From positions 9,615,501 to 9,679,500 of the forward strand of contig OX344762.1 of the NCBI GenBank assembly GCA_947034895.1: a stretch of 64,000 bases of DNA, read 5' to 3'. The position numbers and the translations under genes were made by a program. This DNA is from Rhytidiadelphus loreus (taxonomy: Eukaryota > Streptophyta > Bryopsida > Hypnales > Hylocomiaceae). Each line of letters starts with the position of its first letter. Positions within the stretch are counted from its first letter, which is position 1. The notes beneath the pieces are model-generated. The model made no database searches. It saw only the letters and a list, made by a program, of their open reading frames with translations, and had not been told where the DNA came from. This document shows positions 46,891-59,687 of this stretch, piece after piece.

Positions 46891-48484
46891 CCTTAGCTTT
46901 GTTTATTCTGATCTCATTATTTTACCTGGGTCCTTTAGTCCTTGGTCACTATCATCACATTCGTGCACATTCCCTCATGCACCCATACTCCCCACATGGA
47001 CATGAAGATGGGGATTCCCAAAATGTTAATAATTCAAATTTCACAGAAGATAATCTTTACAAGTTGCAAGACTTAAATATAATTAAAAAATTGGAAGTTG
47101 AAATACCATATAGTTAGAAGCGACTCAACTAAGTCCGCATTCATGAACACAAACACCCTACCCTAAAATTCTATTTCACAGCAGTACTTTACTACTCGGA
47201 CAGTTGAGGGGTATAATATTTTCACTTTTACAAGAATGATGATAAAATGACCTATACTCGTATTGTGATCTTATCCATACGTAAAAATTTCTGCTTTAAT
47301 AAGCCTTTACAACCCACGGCCATAGGGTACATAATAATCTACCCAAATTGATGACTACTCTATTTTTAATTTAAGCACCTCCTGCTACATCACTAGGTTA
47401 CTATAGTTTCCATTATCACAACAATTTCCACGGTTATAGGGTCCTAACACTACACTAGTATTCTTATTTTCACATTTATTTTTACTTTTACTTTTATTTT
47501 TATCTTTTGTCTCTATTTAACTTTAACTTTTAGTAGAAAAAAGTACAACTTTTTGCGCTCTACGCTCACGACCCTACACTCACCGCTGACCGTTCACCGC
47601 TTTGCGCACGCAAAATAGCAATCCCCTTGCCAAGTCCATCTTTCAAAGCAAATTTGTCACCATTCCATTGGATAGTTAGAAAAGTGTTATAACTCATAAT
47701 GCATCCCCTCTTTCTACACCATTAGATTTGTGAGAAGTACAAATATGAACATCTACAATGAACTATTAGACTTGGCATTATATACCATAATGCTCTCTAC
47801 CTTCCCAACTCTCAAGCAATATCTACTCCATTATCATGGAATCAAGTTGTACATTCATACTCAAGTTTCAGACTTTAAATTTAGATTAGAATTCAACCTT
47901 GTATACTTGGTAGATTCACACATAATAGTTTTAAAATGTATATTTCCAATAGATCTATTCAAAGATAATTTTTGAACACATGATGATCTCGTATATACAT
48001 TTTCGGTATCAAATTGTCACTCGAGTCATTAGAGCATCCCCAACAATGAACTGCTGTATCTCCAAAGCAAAGGAGATCTCCAAAATCAATACAATGGTAT
48101 GTAAGTGCCCAAAACATCTTTCACAGTGGACTGCAATGCGATATGAGAACGGGTCAGAGGGGTCGACTATTTGCACTGGTTCGCTAGCAGGTGAACAAAA
48201 ACATAAAAAATACCCAGACATATGTTCAAATTCACACACAACACCCCGTGGAGCTGGATGAAGGGCAATAAAATGGACCTAACGACTTAACTAATCTAAA
48301 TATATCGATTCTGAACATATTTGTAACACTAGAGCAGATCTTGTAACCACTGCTTTCAAAGCTAGATTTAAAAAAAATAGTCTACATTGGTACCTAAATG
48401 CATTAACTCTACAAACTTATGGCAGTGATTTTGAATTGCACCTAAATGTAGTAAGAGAAGGATTGGCAGAAAGTTCGGGTGGGC
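46891..48484. other. Intergenic, 3' side of VPS45
   Basis: Contains a reversed relative of 36220-36310 at 47550-47640 and AT-rich sequence. 48000-48484 probably includes the VPS45 3' UTR. The short ORFs here overlap each other and are not convincing. Confidence 0.5.
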
Positions 48485-51400
48485 TTATATACTGGCTGCA
48501 AAACTTCCTCGCTCAACTTTTTGCACTCGCTGCATTTCTTCCAAATCATTCAAAAAGCTGCAGAAAACACACAGGATGCATTAGATCCGCAAAAGGACGC
48601 AATCACATACAGTTAAAAAGATGCTGACATACAATCACAGATATGTTATAGTTTAAAACCCTCACGGAAAAGAAAACCAAAAGCCTAATGTGATCTTACT
48701 GCACACGTTTCTTCTAAACAGCCTGCTTGTTCATAAGACTTCGAAACACTGTACTAGTGTAAAGCCGTCATACAATGAACCCCAATATGCCCAATTGGCT
48801 GCTTACAACTATGAATGAGGCATAACAAGTGCAACAGTCCAGCATAAATCAGAACCTCTTATAAATGTCAAGTCACCAGAAGAACAAATTAGTTCATGCA
48901 GTACACATATTCAAGAAGCGACTAACCTTATTGAGTTTTGTACAATCGTTCCGCCCAGAAATATTCGAGTTCCTGTTTGAGTGGCATTTACCAGATGCAC
49001 AGTCCGTGCCTCTTCATAGGTTGTGCCGCCCACCATGAAAATCACGACGTCTTGTGGTCTGCACATTCCAAGAATGTTCTTGCGTAAAAACGGTTCACAG
49101 TAAGTAAAAAAAATTTAAGAATATATCTATTGGATACGATAATGCAAAGCCCATACCTGCCCTGCTGAAAATGGTTGCCAACAAAGGGGTAATCGATATC
49201 CCGCAACCGTCCTCTCACAATGCTCTCAATTGTTTGAGCAAGTAAGGGTTGATGTTGAGTATACACATTCTCCACACCCTGTTACCAAAGAGCAGATTCT
49301 ATTAGCCATCCCTTTTTCACCCAGATAATTGGATGAATGGCATCCATGAATTTTTTTAACAAGACATGTGAGACCGCAACTTGCATACAGACAATTTAGA
49401 TGTCCAGACATCACATCCAACTGTTAAAACTGAAAGCCATTACATTCTCTCCCGCCCCTATGTAGCAGTAAACTATCAAACAATGTGGCCCGTTTAACTC
49501 TTCTACTTTAATCAGCACTTGTCAGCTTCATTCAACACAAGATGGGCAAACCTTAAGACCACGAGCCATGTTTAGAGCCTTGATGAATAAGTCTCTGTTG
49601 CCAAACAAATCGCCTGTACGCTTATCAAACCCAGCTTGCTTAAGAAGAGTCTTCACCAGCTGTACAAACAACTAGATATGATCAATATTTCGCCTTCACA
49701 TATTTTTTGAGACACGTTTTGTGAATCCAAACAAACAAAGAACCACGGCCTGTAATCCATACCCCCGCTTTGTGCTTGCTAGTTTTTGCTGCAAGCCGAC
49801 TTATAAGCTGCTCCACAGACTGTGGACTCTCCCTCTCAAACCGGAGGGCATACAGCATGACCAATCGCACTCGATCAATGTCAGCGGATCTCTCATTGTT
49901 CAAAAGGTTTGACACTGCCTGAAACAATTTCCAACACTCAAGGTCAGCAAATGGACATTTCTCTAAGATCATCCAACACAACATAATTGATCACTAACAT
50001 CAACAAGCAGAATTTGCTAAAATGCAGCCAATAGTGGCTAAGACATATACTTGCCATCAAGAAGTCACGCATACCCAGACTAGAATTGAACCTTCATGTG
50101 GATGAAGTTTAGAGAAAGTAACTGATTCCAGCTTGTAAATATGACTAGAGGCAATATGCGAAGAACGATATAAGTTCTAAAAACTCAAACCAAGCATCAA
50201 GAACAACTTAAGGCCTAACCTCAAACGATACTGCTTGATTCGCATTACAAGCAAGCTCCTGTTCAATTTGTGATATAGCCATGAGCTGTCGTTCATCCAC
50301 AATCCGACTCAATTCAGTCATCATTGTCACATGTTTGGATACATTCCCATGCTGCTTGCGATACTCTGGATAATTCTCCACAAACTTAACCATATCCTCT
50401 GCATCACCTCAATCCATGGCGCAGTTTAGACCTTTGAAACACAAGATTCAGAAACCCAAACTAATAAGAGGTATCAACCCAAGGAAAAGACAGCAGCAGA
50501 CTGACCAAGTGACTGGATATTTTGATTGCTTTTGGATTTCATTTGAAATTCGTCCACAAGCTTCTTAATGTTGGCGCCCAAGTCTCCAAAGTTTTCATAC
50601 ATGTTAGCTTTGAAAAATGCATCCTGCTGAGACGAAAACACAACTTCCTGCCAGAATAAATAATTCAAGTATCAGATGCATTCATTCAGAGCGGAAAAAT
50701 ATACGATTTCTCAGTCTAGTAAGAATAAATGAGAATACCAGAAGGAATGCAGCCTCAACATTGAATTACATAACTCAGCACCTTTCTGAGAATAAAATAG
50801 ACTGGTGATAGTGAGGGAAAAAGACCTGCAAGTCTTTTGGTACTTTGGGGAGCTTGGTAAGATCAACGCGGTTGTCCTGGATGCCAAGCAGCTCATGCAC
50901 CATAGCCTGCAAAAAATAATCCAGTTCCAGCCTCTTTAAGAGTTTTGCTTCAGGAGACCAGAGGCACCTCAAGCAGAGAGAATGGAAATACCCTGAAAAG
51001 GTAGATAGACCACGACAGACAGCAAAGATAACTAGGGTCGGTTCCACTGAGCAAGCTGATGCCTTGGAACTCAAGAATTATTCTGCAATTGAGTGACTAA
51101 CTTGAACTGGGAAGGGCAGCATGTTGAAATTCAATAACAGACTATCAATAACCTGATAAGGCCCAATCAATCAATCTAGAAGTACCTGGTAAGTCCATTG
51201 GTTCAGTAAAGGCGTGACTGGATCATCACGCCTATCCACCACCAGCAACAATGGAGCCACTTCTGTTCGTCTAAAGTCAAACAAACCAGGCTCTTGCTCA
51301 TACATCAACCTCTGCCAAAATGTCCACAATCCTGATTCTCATAACTTTACCCGCCAATATGGAAATTCCATTCGCAATAAGTCAACCCCATGAAGCAGTA

Positions 51401-53124
51401 GAAGTAGAAATAGAAATAGAAATAGAGAGTTGTAGGTATAACCAAACTAATCACCACTCCGTTGGACGAAATGCCTAGGAAGAAATGACATAAGAATTTG
51501 AAATGATGAACTACACAGACAGCATACCTAAAGCGTTCTTGCTTACCCTTCAAAGTATTGCAAAAACAAAGGCTCCATACAGGCAGGCAGAAACTAGAAA
51601 AAACAATCATCCCTACAGGATCCAGCCGGCAGTGACACTCACCGCAGCATCCTGAGCAACACGACGTGCGATTTCCGAGCTCCGTTCGTAACGTATGACA
51701 GGCCGCTTCTTAAGAGATAAAAAGACGGCAGCAATGGCGTCCAACATCCGATCACAGGCCTGCTGGCTGTTGTGAGGATCGACCACAGTCGGAAGCATGG
51801 AAACATGGTTCGCATGTAGATCCAGCGTGAAATGAAACGGATCTATTGCAAAATAGTCGGCGTAAAATTCCTGGCACACAGCAACTCTACGATGTTCACT
51901 TCATCCATGTGGCAATGAGACTCATCAATGAAAGGCCATTCAATCAAAGATCACTTCCATAACCGCGTCCAGATTCTAGTGTCTATGCGCTGCTTACAAA
52001 TTGGAAACTTTCTACCAGGTTGGGCAAGTCTCTCGAATGGTGCCTCATCGTCATTTCAAATACTGCTCAATATGTTATATTTTCAGTTTGTCAACATCCA
52101 GGATATGCAAAAGGCAACAGCAAATGTGCCCAAATGGCCACAAGTGTCTACTTCCACATATATAGGAGTTGAATAAATTCAATTAGAAAACTTCAAGGAA
52201 GGTAAAAAATGTGTCAAGAGAAGGAAGGAAGAAAGCAAACCCTAAATATTTGAACGATATACCGGTAAATCAATGTTTGAAAGTTACCATAATCGACTAT
52301 TAGCTTCGAAAATGGACTGACTACCGTATTAAAGACTTGAACACTATTCTGTCCCAGTCATTGGCAATGCTCTCTAAGATGATCTGGAAAATACTGGAAA
52401 TAAATATCTTACTTGCACTTGTTGGACTAAATCATGTTCGTCAGAGTCAGCAAGTATCTGGATGTAGGACTTCTTGATGATGTTGCTGAAAACTGCAGAG
52501 ACATCACAAAAGATCAAGAGGAACGCATTCTTAAGTTTAGAATTCGAAAATATGCGTCCAATTACTTAGATCTAACTGGAAATTGCTTTAGTTCTCGTCA
52601 ATGGCCTTGACAGAGTCGATTTCTTGTAATTACAGGGGACCACAAGTGCAAACTTACATAAATGGTACTCTCCAAACCGTGCATTGTTCAAATGACGCTT
52701 GAGGTGCTGAATGTTTTCGACCGTCGGGCGTAAAAAGGTGACAGCCTTGAGATGTCCCATAGACTCTTTGGCTTGCGCATCCACTTTCTCCACCAGAAAG
52801 ACTTCTTTCTGCAGAAGCTCCGACTGGCTCATTGCTACACTGACAATACCGACCTGCAACCCCGAACCCTAATCAGAGCTTCCTAAAGTCCAAAAATCAC
52901 CTCGACAGCCCATCAATTCCCAGACGACAAGGTTAACCTAATACGCAAACCAAAATCGCACGATCGGAAAGCTACTCCATCTCCAAATTGATCCGAAAAA
53001 ACCCAAAAATCATCTCCAGTTCAAGAGCCATTACAGTTTGCGCGTCGAGTATAAGAACTTTCATCCCCGGAATGTCATTGAGCATCCGATTCAGATAATC
53101 GCGCACAGCGCCAACGAGCACCAT
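48485..53124 (-). CDS. VPS45: VPS45, Sec1/Munc18-family trafficking protein, 570 aa, 13 exons
   Basis: VPS45 binds Tlg2/SYP4-type syntaxins and guides SNARE assembly at the trans-Golgi network, early endosome and vacuolar route; it is a peripheral cytosolic protein. Exons: 53124-53035, 52853-52658, 52492-52413, 51870-51643, 51311-51186, 50906-50826, 50647-50506, 50398-50220, 49918-49763, 49659-49552, 49278-49157, 49058-48927, 48557-48485. All introns are GT-AG, phases fit, and the sum is 1,713 bases with the stop; Arabidopsis VPS45 is about the same length. Start [15 protein letters not shown]; landmarks [85 protein letters not shown] and [12 protein letters not shown]. The C-terminal tail after LNDLEEMQR is its own ([13 protein letters not shown]). 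No lesion; this is the clearest functional gene here. Confidence 0.98.
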
Positions 53125-54474
53125 CGTGTCCGCCACAGAAAAGAAACCTAGTCTCTCGATTTAACCTTCACAGAGTCATACAAAAGATCGCAAGATCTCG
53201 TAACCCAAAATCCAATTTGCAGTATACAACTTTCACGATTCAATCATGCTCTACGAGAATCTGCGAGCTTCTTCTTCTGTTTCTTCTTCTGCTTCTTCGT
53301 CTTCTTGTCCCGCACTCTCCACACCTCGCTTGCAATGACCTTTCCAGCTCCCTCCACCGCAGAACAAATTATTTTTCCAAGAAATTCGAGCAGAGATCTC
53401 CTCTTAAGACGACACAATTGCAGGATAGCTAGTTGTGCGCATAGGCGTGCCGTGATTGAAGAGTTTCAGATTCTGGGAGACGACATCCGACGCAAGGTCT
53501 CTGCAATGGCGAAGGACAGATTTTGTTCGTGAACTCACTTCCTGTTCTTACAGCGGTTCCAACCAGGAACGGTCGTGGTTTCTTCCCGTCCAATTTCAGC
53601 CAGAACTGGTTTCGTCAACCTGGCTACTAGCGGGTTCCATAGTGTTCCCTTGCGTTCCCTTACTGTGTTCCCTTGCTCCGAGAATCCCTGCAACGTGATT
53701 GGCTTAGCCCTGCAAGGATGCCGCGGCTCCCATGACCAAAGGTAAGTCGTGTAATAAATATATCGATTATTAGACCAATAGGTGCATTCTTTTCAATATT
53801 TTTTATTTTGGGCTCAAACTGAATGATTCTGACCTCTTTGGTTTAATCCCTCCAAAAATTGGGATGTGCATTGAGGCTTGGCTAACAAGGGCGACACCCA
53901 TTTAAAACAAAAACATTGAGTGATTCTTTGTTTTACAAACAACAACAAAATCATCTATTGAACCTTTTAAGTTTGTAGTGTCCCTACAGAGTTAACCCTA
54001 TAAGGATGGGCCCATGGCCATAGAATTCTAGCCTCACTATTCATTGCTCTATTTATTGCCATTTTCCAACTAAATATGAATGAAGAATTTTGTATTTAGT
54101 TTTCAAAGATAATATCACATGTCTACTACAAGCTAAGGCTACAAGTTGTAAGACTTTCAACCTTCTTTAGAAAAATTTGAAATCATTGTCAACTTCTTAA
54201 GAAAAAATGATAAAAATCTATATCAAATACAAAATATACTCACGAAATCTGAAATTTTCACTATAAATGTATATTGTAGTATATAACATCAAGATATAAA
54301 CCAAAGTTATCATACCATTCTATAACTAGAAAATCAATAAACCATGGTTATAGGGTTTACTCCTACTTATTTGACCTTTAATGGAGTTAAAAGTATAATA
54401 TAATGCAATTATATTCAAAGCATAATTGGCATGTTGGGATTGAAAGTGTCTATTTTGAAGTAGAAAGTGATGTT
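53125..54474. other. VPS45 upstream region and AT-rich DNA
   Basis: 53125-53750 has higher GC and is the likely VPS45 5' leader/promoter; the short plus-strand ORFs there are not convincing. 54060-54420 resembles 35450-35800, a dispersed repeat. No other gene is seen. Confidence 0.5.
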
Positions 54475-56030
54475 TTTGAAATTCTAGTAAAAGATTCAGA
54501 AGTTAACAATACCGGTAACGTATGTACATACCTCAAGTACATAGTCTGACAAAACTATGTATTAAAGTAGAACCACCCATTACCATCAACAACTCCATCA
54601 GCAATCAATAGAGCATTTTAAATTCAAGAAACATTGGGACTAATTTCAAAAATATGAGTTCTTGATTTCCTACCATCAATTCCTCCATTCTTTTCATGAC
54701 ACATTTGCTTGGTTTGGAGTGCCAAAGTGAACACTTTTAAATGAACGGTTTTGAAATAGTCTACACATTGAATATAGGTCTAGACCAACTTTTGCCTTCC
54801 AAAATTCATAGTAATTTCAATTTAAGTGAAAAAAATTACCAAAATTTGGCAATTCCCCTCATTTCTATCTTTGCACCTATGGAAATATTTCCTTTGCCTT
54901 ACTACACTCCACATCATGTCCCTAGTTACTTATTTGGTCAATTATGGGTGCTTTTACTATAATACCAGTGTGGAACAGATTTTAGTTGGTTGGTGTATCA
55001 TGCATGGTACGAGTTGACTGCAAAAGATTTAAGGTAAAGCCACCTATAACCGATAAAATAAGCAATTCTGGATATGATCTAGAGTAGTGAAGGGCAAAGG
55101 AAATATTTTTTGGAGGTGGAAGGATAGAAATGACAGGGATTGCAAAAACTTTTGGTAATTTTATCACTTGAATTGTAATTACTGTGAATTTTGGAAAGCA
55201 AAAAGTGCTCTAGACCCACTGCCAAATTCTAGACTCTTCCAATTCCGATCACTCAAAAACTACAATCATACTGAATGCTTTCTGCTTTTTTACTCACTAC
55301 TTTGGGACATGTGTCATGAATCTACTAGTCCCAATTTTGAAAAGAAAAAAAACACGCATTCTAGCTATGGTTGGAAATAAGTCAATCTATACGTTAGTTA
55401 TAAGTCAATGTATAGGTTGGTTATTGGACCCTGATCAGGAATGGGTGGCTTCCCCTTATTTGGTGCAATGTAAAGAGTTTCATATATTCAAATAGATAAT
55501 TACTTTTTTAATTGTATTCTAATATCTAACTAACAGAACAAATTACGTTCTAATGGAAAGCCCTCACGTACAGGGCCAGGGTGAATTGACCCCCTCATTG
55601 CCCCTCCAGGGCAAACCCTGGAATTTTTTATTTGCAAGGTTTAATTTAAAAAAAAAATTCTGAATTCATATTTGCAATCAGAGGCCCCAAATTACTCTAG
55701 GAAGATACAAGAATTACCAAAAAATTGGCACAACATAGGGGGCTTTTTTTTCAAACCAAAGTTGACCGGGGCAATGAGGGGGTCAATTCTCCCTGCGCCA
55801 CGTACAGCAGCTGGGAATGGATTCTCTACTAAGAAGATTTGTTTTAAGCTTAATTCTTCTGTCTGGTTGTTTCTTCAAGGTGGAGATCGCTGCCGCATGC
55901 ATCTGGACCCCCTTTCCAATGCAGCTACGACTGTAGCTTGTAATTATACATTTTGAAATAACTGTCGTCTGTAACTCTGTATATACGTGTCACTGCGTGT
56001 GTCATGGGTCGGGACTTACTGGACCAAACG
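54475..56030. repeat. Diverged copy of the region downstream of the zinc-ribbon gene
   Basis: Blocks match 61180-61690 in order: 54481-54560, 54962-55030, 55425-55580 and 55808-56030. Shared stretches include GATTCAGAAG, TTTAGTTGGTTGGT, TCAAATAGATAATTACTTTT, TCTGTCTGGTTGTTTCTTCA and GCATCTGGACCCCCTTTCCA. Extra DNA of about 400, 400 and 225 bp separates the blocks. The coding part of the partner gene is not present here. Confidence 0.85.
55574..55798. mobile_element. 225-bp inverted-repeat MITE, 9-bp target duplication (Mutator-like)
   Basis: The 31-bp ends (containing CAGGG, then GAATTGACCCCCTCATTGCC) match with three differences. CACGTACAG is repeated on both sides (55565-55573 and 55799-55807). 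The paralogous sequence near 61448 lacks the insertion, giving a natural empty site. A 9-bp duplication and G-starting ends fit a Mutator-type MITE; a hAT type with 8 bp is the alternative. Confidence 0.88.
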
Positions 56031-56099
56031 TCAACGTAAGGTAGATACGCCTATTAGCACCCTTATTTGGAATATGAATATCCTAGGGCCAAATCCAAG

Positions 56100-56289
56100 A
56101 GGGGCATATATTTTCTAGAGGTGTACGCTTCTTTCACGCATCAAACCCAACTCGAGTTAGAATTTTTCTATTAAAATTGTAATTTCTGTGAATTTTAAAA
56201 AGTGATTAGCCTTAAAATTACAAAACCACCCATAAAGTGGAGTCATAAACACACCATAATTGCCTTTCCATGTATCTATTGGCACTTAT
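56100..56289. repeat. Dispersed repeat, inverse partner of 63835-64000
   Basis: Reverse of TGCCAATAGATCCTTGGAAA, TGTTTATGACTCCACT and CATAGAAATTACT found at 63838-63955. Non-coding. Confidence 0.8.
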
Positions 56290-57537
56290 CCCCTAATGGA
56301 CCAAAGTGCGTTTTTTGGCAACAATAGATGTTATTTCAGCCAAGGGAAGAGCCGTTTCAGGCCCGTTCCCCGGGTTGTTCTATATGTAGGGAAAGAACGC
56401 CAACATGTTAGAATATTAATTAAAAATTTAAAAAAATTTAAAATTTAAATTCTTAGGATGCAAAAAAAAATTGATTTTTTTTTCAATTTCAATTTTTTTT
56501 TCCAATGACTTTGGCCACGTCAGATTGCTATGCCACCGCAGTAGTAGCGCAGTTCCTTGGTTCCCACAGCCCTAAGAACTCGGAGCCCTTTACACCCTTG
56601 AAAAAACATCTAATGCATAGCGATTTGGGACACCTCACCACAAGTGGAAATTTTATTTTATTTATTTTAAAATTTTTCACACAACATGTGCCCAAGGAGT
56701 AGCTTTAAGACCCAAAAAAATTCATAACATTTGACTATATGGTTAAAAAGTTATTGTACATATGATATGTAGTTTTCATTGCTCGGTAGGTACCTCATAG
56801 GCAACTAAAAAAACTCTTTAAAAATCACTTATCTAAAAAATAAAAATTTGGAATTGGTTCTCTAGATTTACATATACATGAAAATCTTTGAATCATTCTA
56901 CTTTGATTAATGAAATGAAAGTTATGAGGAGTTTTAGTTGTGGGTTATTTGCGAGTAGTTATGGAATCTCTACTCTAGAATAAACTTTGAAGTCCTTTAT
57001 CTAACTCAATTTTTAATAAAAGCATTAGGTTTATATTCTTTGTTACAACATTACATCCATTGGGATTGACATCTTTCAATTTCATAAAAAACTTCTTAAC
57101 AATTTAATCATAATTTTAAATAAATCATTTTCTATTTCTTTCTACTTACTATTTCTTTCCTATATGTTGTACAATTCCAAATGATCTAAAATTTTTCAAG
57201 CATGTAGCCAATGTGCCTTGAAGAATGAATCCAAGAAATTACAACCATTTGGAATTTTTTTCATGATGATCTGACCTTATGAAGTACAACTGCCCGGATT
57301 TTTGTAGGGCCTAAAAAATGATTTTTGCCACTTCAAAATTCAAATGCTAATATCTTGCAATCTCCATGGTGTAAATTTCTGAAATTTTTTCCACATCTTT
57401 TCAAACCAACACACTACTAGATCCTATGCTTACATGTATCCAAAAATGATTTTTTTTTTTCTGAAATTTGGTACTTGTATTAGAAATGGCAGTTTTAGAG
57501 AGTTTTTGGTGAAAACATAGTCAAAAACCTTTAGGGG
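56290..57537. mobile_element. TTAA-type repeat element (copy E), 1.25 kb
   Basis: Starts CCCCTAATGGACC after TTAT (probably a changed TTAA) and ends CCTTTAGGGG before TTAA (57538-57541). The 57290-57530 part matches 46210-45990 in copy B. A short GC-richer stretch at 56340-56400 and 56505-56600 is without a convincing ORF. Confidence 0.6.
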
Positions 57538-57541
57538 TTAA

Positions 57542-59687
57542 GTTCTCAACAATCAAGGATTGTCACGTTACTCATTTTGGCAATAATGCATTGATTGTGT
57601 CACAATCTTGAAGGGATTAAGTCATTAGGGCGCTTATCTAGAATTTTTTTGATGTTTGAATGGGCAGATTTGGGCTGGTCTACCTTATAAGAGAAAGACA
57701 CTTGCATGAGGGGCTTATGCATGTAAGGTGCCTTGCTCAATGAGCCTCTAGTGCAAGTGTCTTGTACAATGTAAAGACTTGCCCATGAGGGTCTAACAAT
57801 GAAATTCCCTAATTGTCAGATCGAGGTAGCTTTCACAAATAAACTGCCATGCAACTGAGAAAGGGCCCACGTTCATCAAGCCAATATATGTATTGATGCA
57901 AGTGTCTTTCAAGTGTATATATATACACAATTTTTCATTAACCTTTTCTTCCCAAGCCCTATTGCAATGTGATGCTCATTAATTTATAACAATTGATCAA
58001 TGTTCCAACAAGATGTTGTTGCAAATCTTGCAATGATAAAACTACTGATATATACACACTCATGCATATATAGATATGAATACATAGATATACATATATC
58101 CTGCAGCTATTTTCAGAGTTTTAATTCAGCTCGTATCCAGCAAATGCACTTCAGTCACTCAGGACGCGCGGCCTGAAACGTATTCCTGATTTATGCCCTA
58201 ATTTTCCGAGCCTTGTGTCAATCTCGGGTGCCGGAAACTTGAATAGGGATCCATGAGCGACAGGCACTTGCTGTTCGATCGGAATTCTTTCCAGGCAGGT
58301 GCTCAGTACGAAAGCTCATTGAACGCGGCGGTGATGGATCAAAGCTTGCAATGACCCGCGCCGGGGATGTTTACTTCATTCATTTCCTTTTTGTGACGAA
58401 TTTCTTTGTTAACCCAAATGAACATTGATATGACATCGACAGTTAATTAGTTCACATCCTTTGCTGTGATTGATTGCCAGACCATAACTTACAGTCTGGG
58501 CGTGTACATCATTGCAATCGCAGGTGAATTGTCCTCCATTTCTCCACCAGTTTCTACGATAATTATTGTGTTGGTCGATCATTTTGGTTGCGTAGAAGTT
58601 CAATTCGACGTACGTAGCAAACCATAAGACAGTACTTCGAGCGAGCCAGCGAGCGAGCGGGACAGATTTGCATGGTGCTTTGTCGACTCGGATTCAGTGG
58701 AGGTACAGATTACCGTCGATTCAATCTGCCTTAAAGTTTGTAGTTCCATTCGATTGAACGAAGACTGCGGGACTGTTCTTTTTTTTCTGTGCGCGTTTGT
58801 ATGAGACGCCTGGCTTGCTATCCTCCGCTCAAAGCAAATCAATGTGCGTGAATTCTGTTACATCTGGCAAAACGAAACAGTACTATCTATATATCGCGGA
58901 GAGAGAAAACGATTCCATGATGCTCATTTCTCAAATTCGAATCCAACATTACAATGACTAAGGCGCTAATTCAAATACTAATTAGGTACCTGCACTTGCG
59001 AACTCAAGCTAGATAGTCGTCTTGGAAAGGGGTCCACTTGCATTTCTTGTGACGCCATTTCCAATGTTCGCAGCTAATTTGCTGAGTAGGGGTGAGAGTC
59101 GACATCCCCGCCGGCCATTTCCAGCACTTCGAACAGATCACGCACTAGCTAGTTAACTGGGTTGAAAATTTAATCAAATTTTCGGAGATCGATTGAGATG
59201 CAATGGTCTTCTGGGTCCATCATTTTTCGAGGAATTGAGCAGTGATTGACATTGAAGTTACATAGACACGGTTTGCACTTTAATCGAGAGACCGAGGTAG
59301 CGGGGCAGATGCGCATTCAAGGAGCTTCAACTCGGATTCCATAGAGTGACTAGCGTACTGATCGTCAAGAGGGAATTGTATTGTTATCTCGGAATCGATT
59401 CAACTCGGCTGCGTGCTACAGCTAGCCGTCATACATTCATGGCAGACGTGAACCCAGCCCCAACTATGGTCCCCTGTTAATTTTTAAGACAACCCCTTCA
59501 TTTCAAGAAATTCAATACAAACCATATGTAGTTACCTAAGATATCCCTTCAATAAGAATTTAATAATTGAAGGAATTGAAACTAGTGCTGATGGTTTAAC
59601 CTTTCAAACTATTGTATAAACTTTTTACTCCATTCTGAGAAAATATATACTTTTGGGGTTATTTTCGTTGACTTTATTTCTCTACAG
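57542..59687. other. Intergenic and probable 5' region of the zinc-ribbon gene
   Basis: 57542-58100 is AT-rich with TA-repeat patches. 58100-59460 has higher GC and may hold the promoter and unlocated first exon of the gene at 59688. A short minus ORF (58600-58842) is not convincing. Confidence 0.45.

Noticed and set aside
53217..53698. Short plus-strand ORFs divergent from VPS45
   Set aside because: They are overlapping, low-complexity, and lack splice continuation; more likely VPS45 promoter/leader DNA.
59450..59491. ATG near 59450 (MADVNPAPTM) as the start of the zinc-ribbon gene
   Set aside because: No donor was found that gives the phase needed by the exon at 59688; the true first exon remains unknown.
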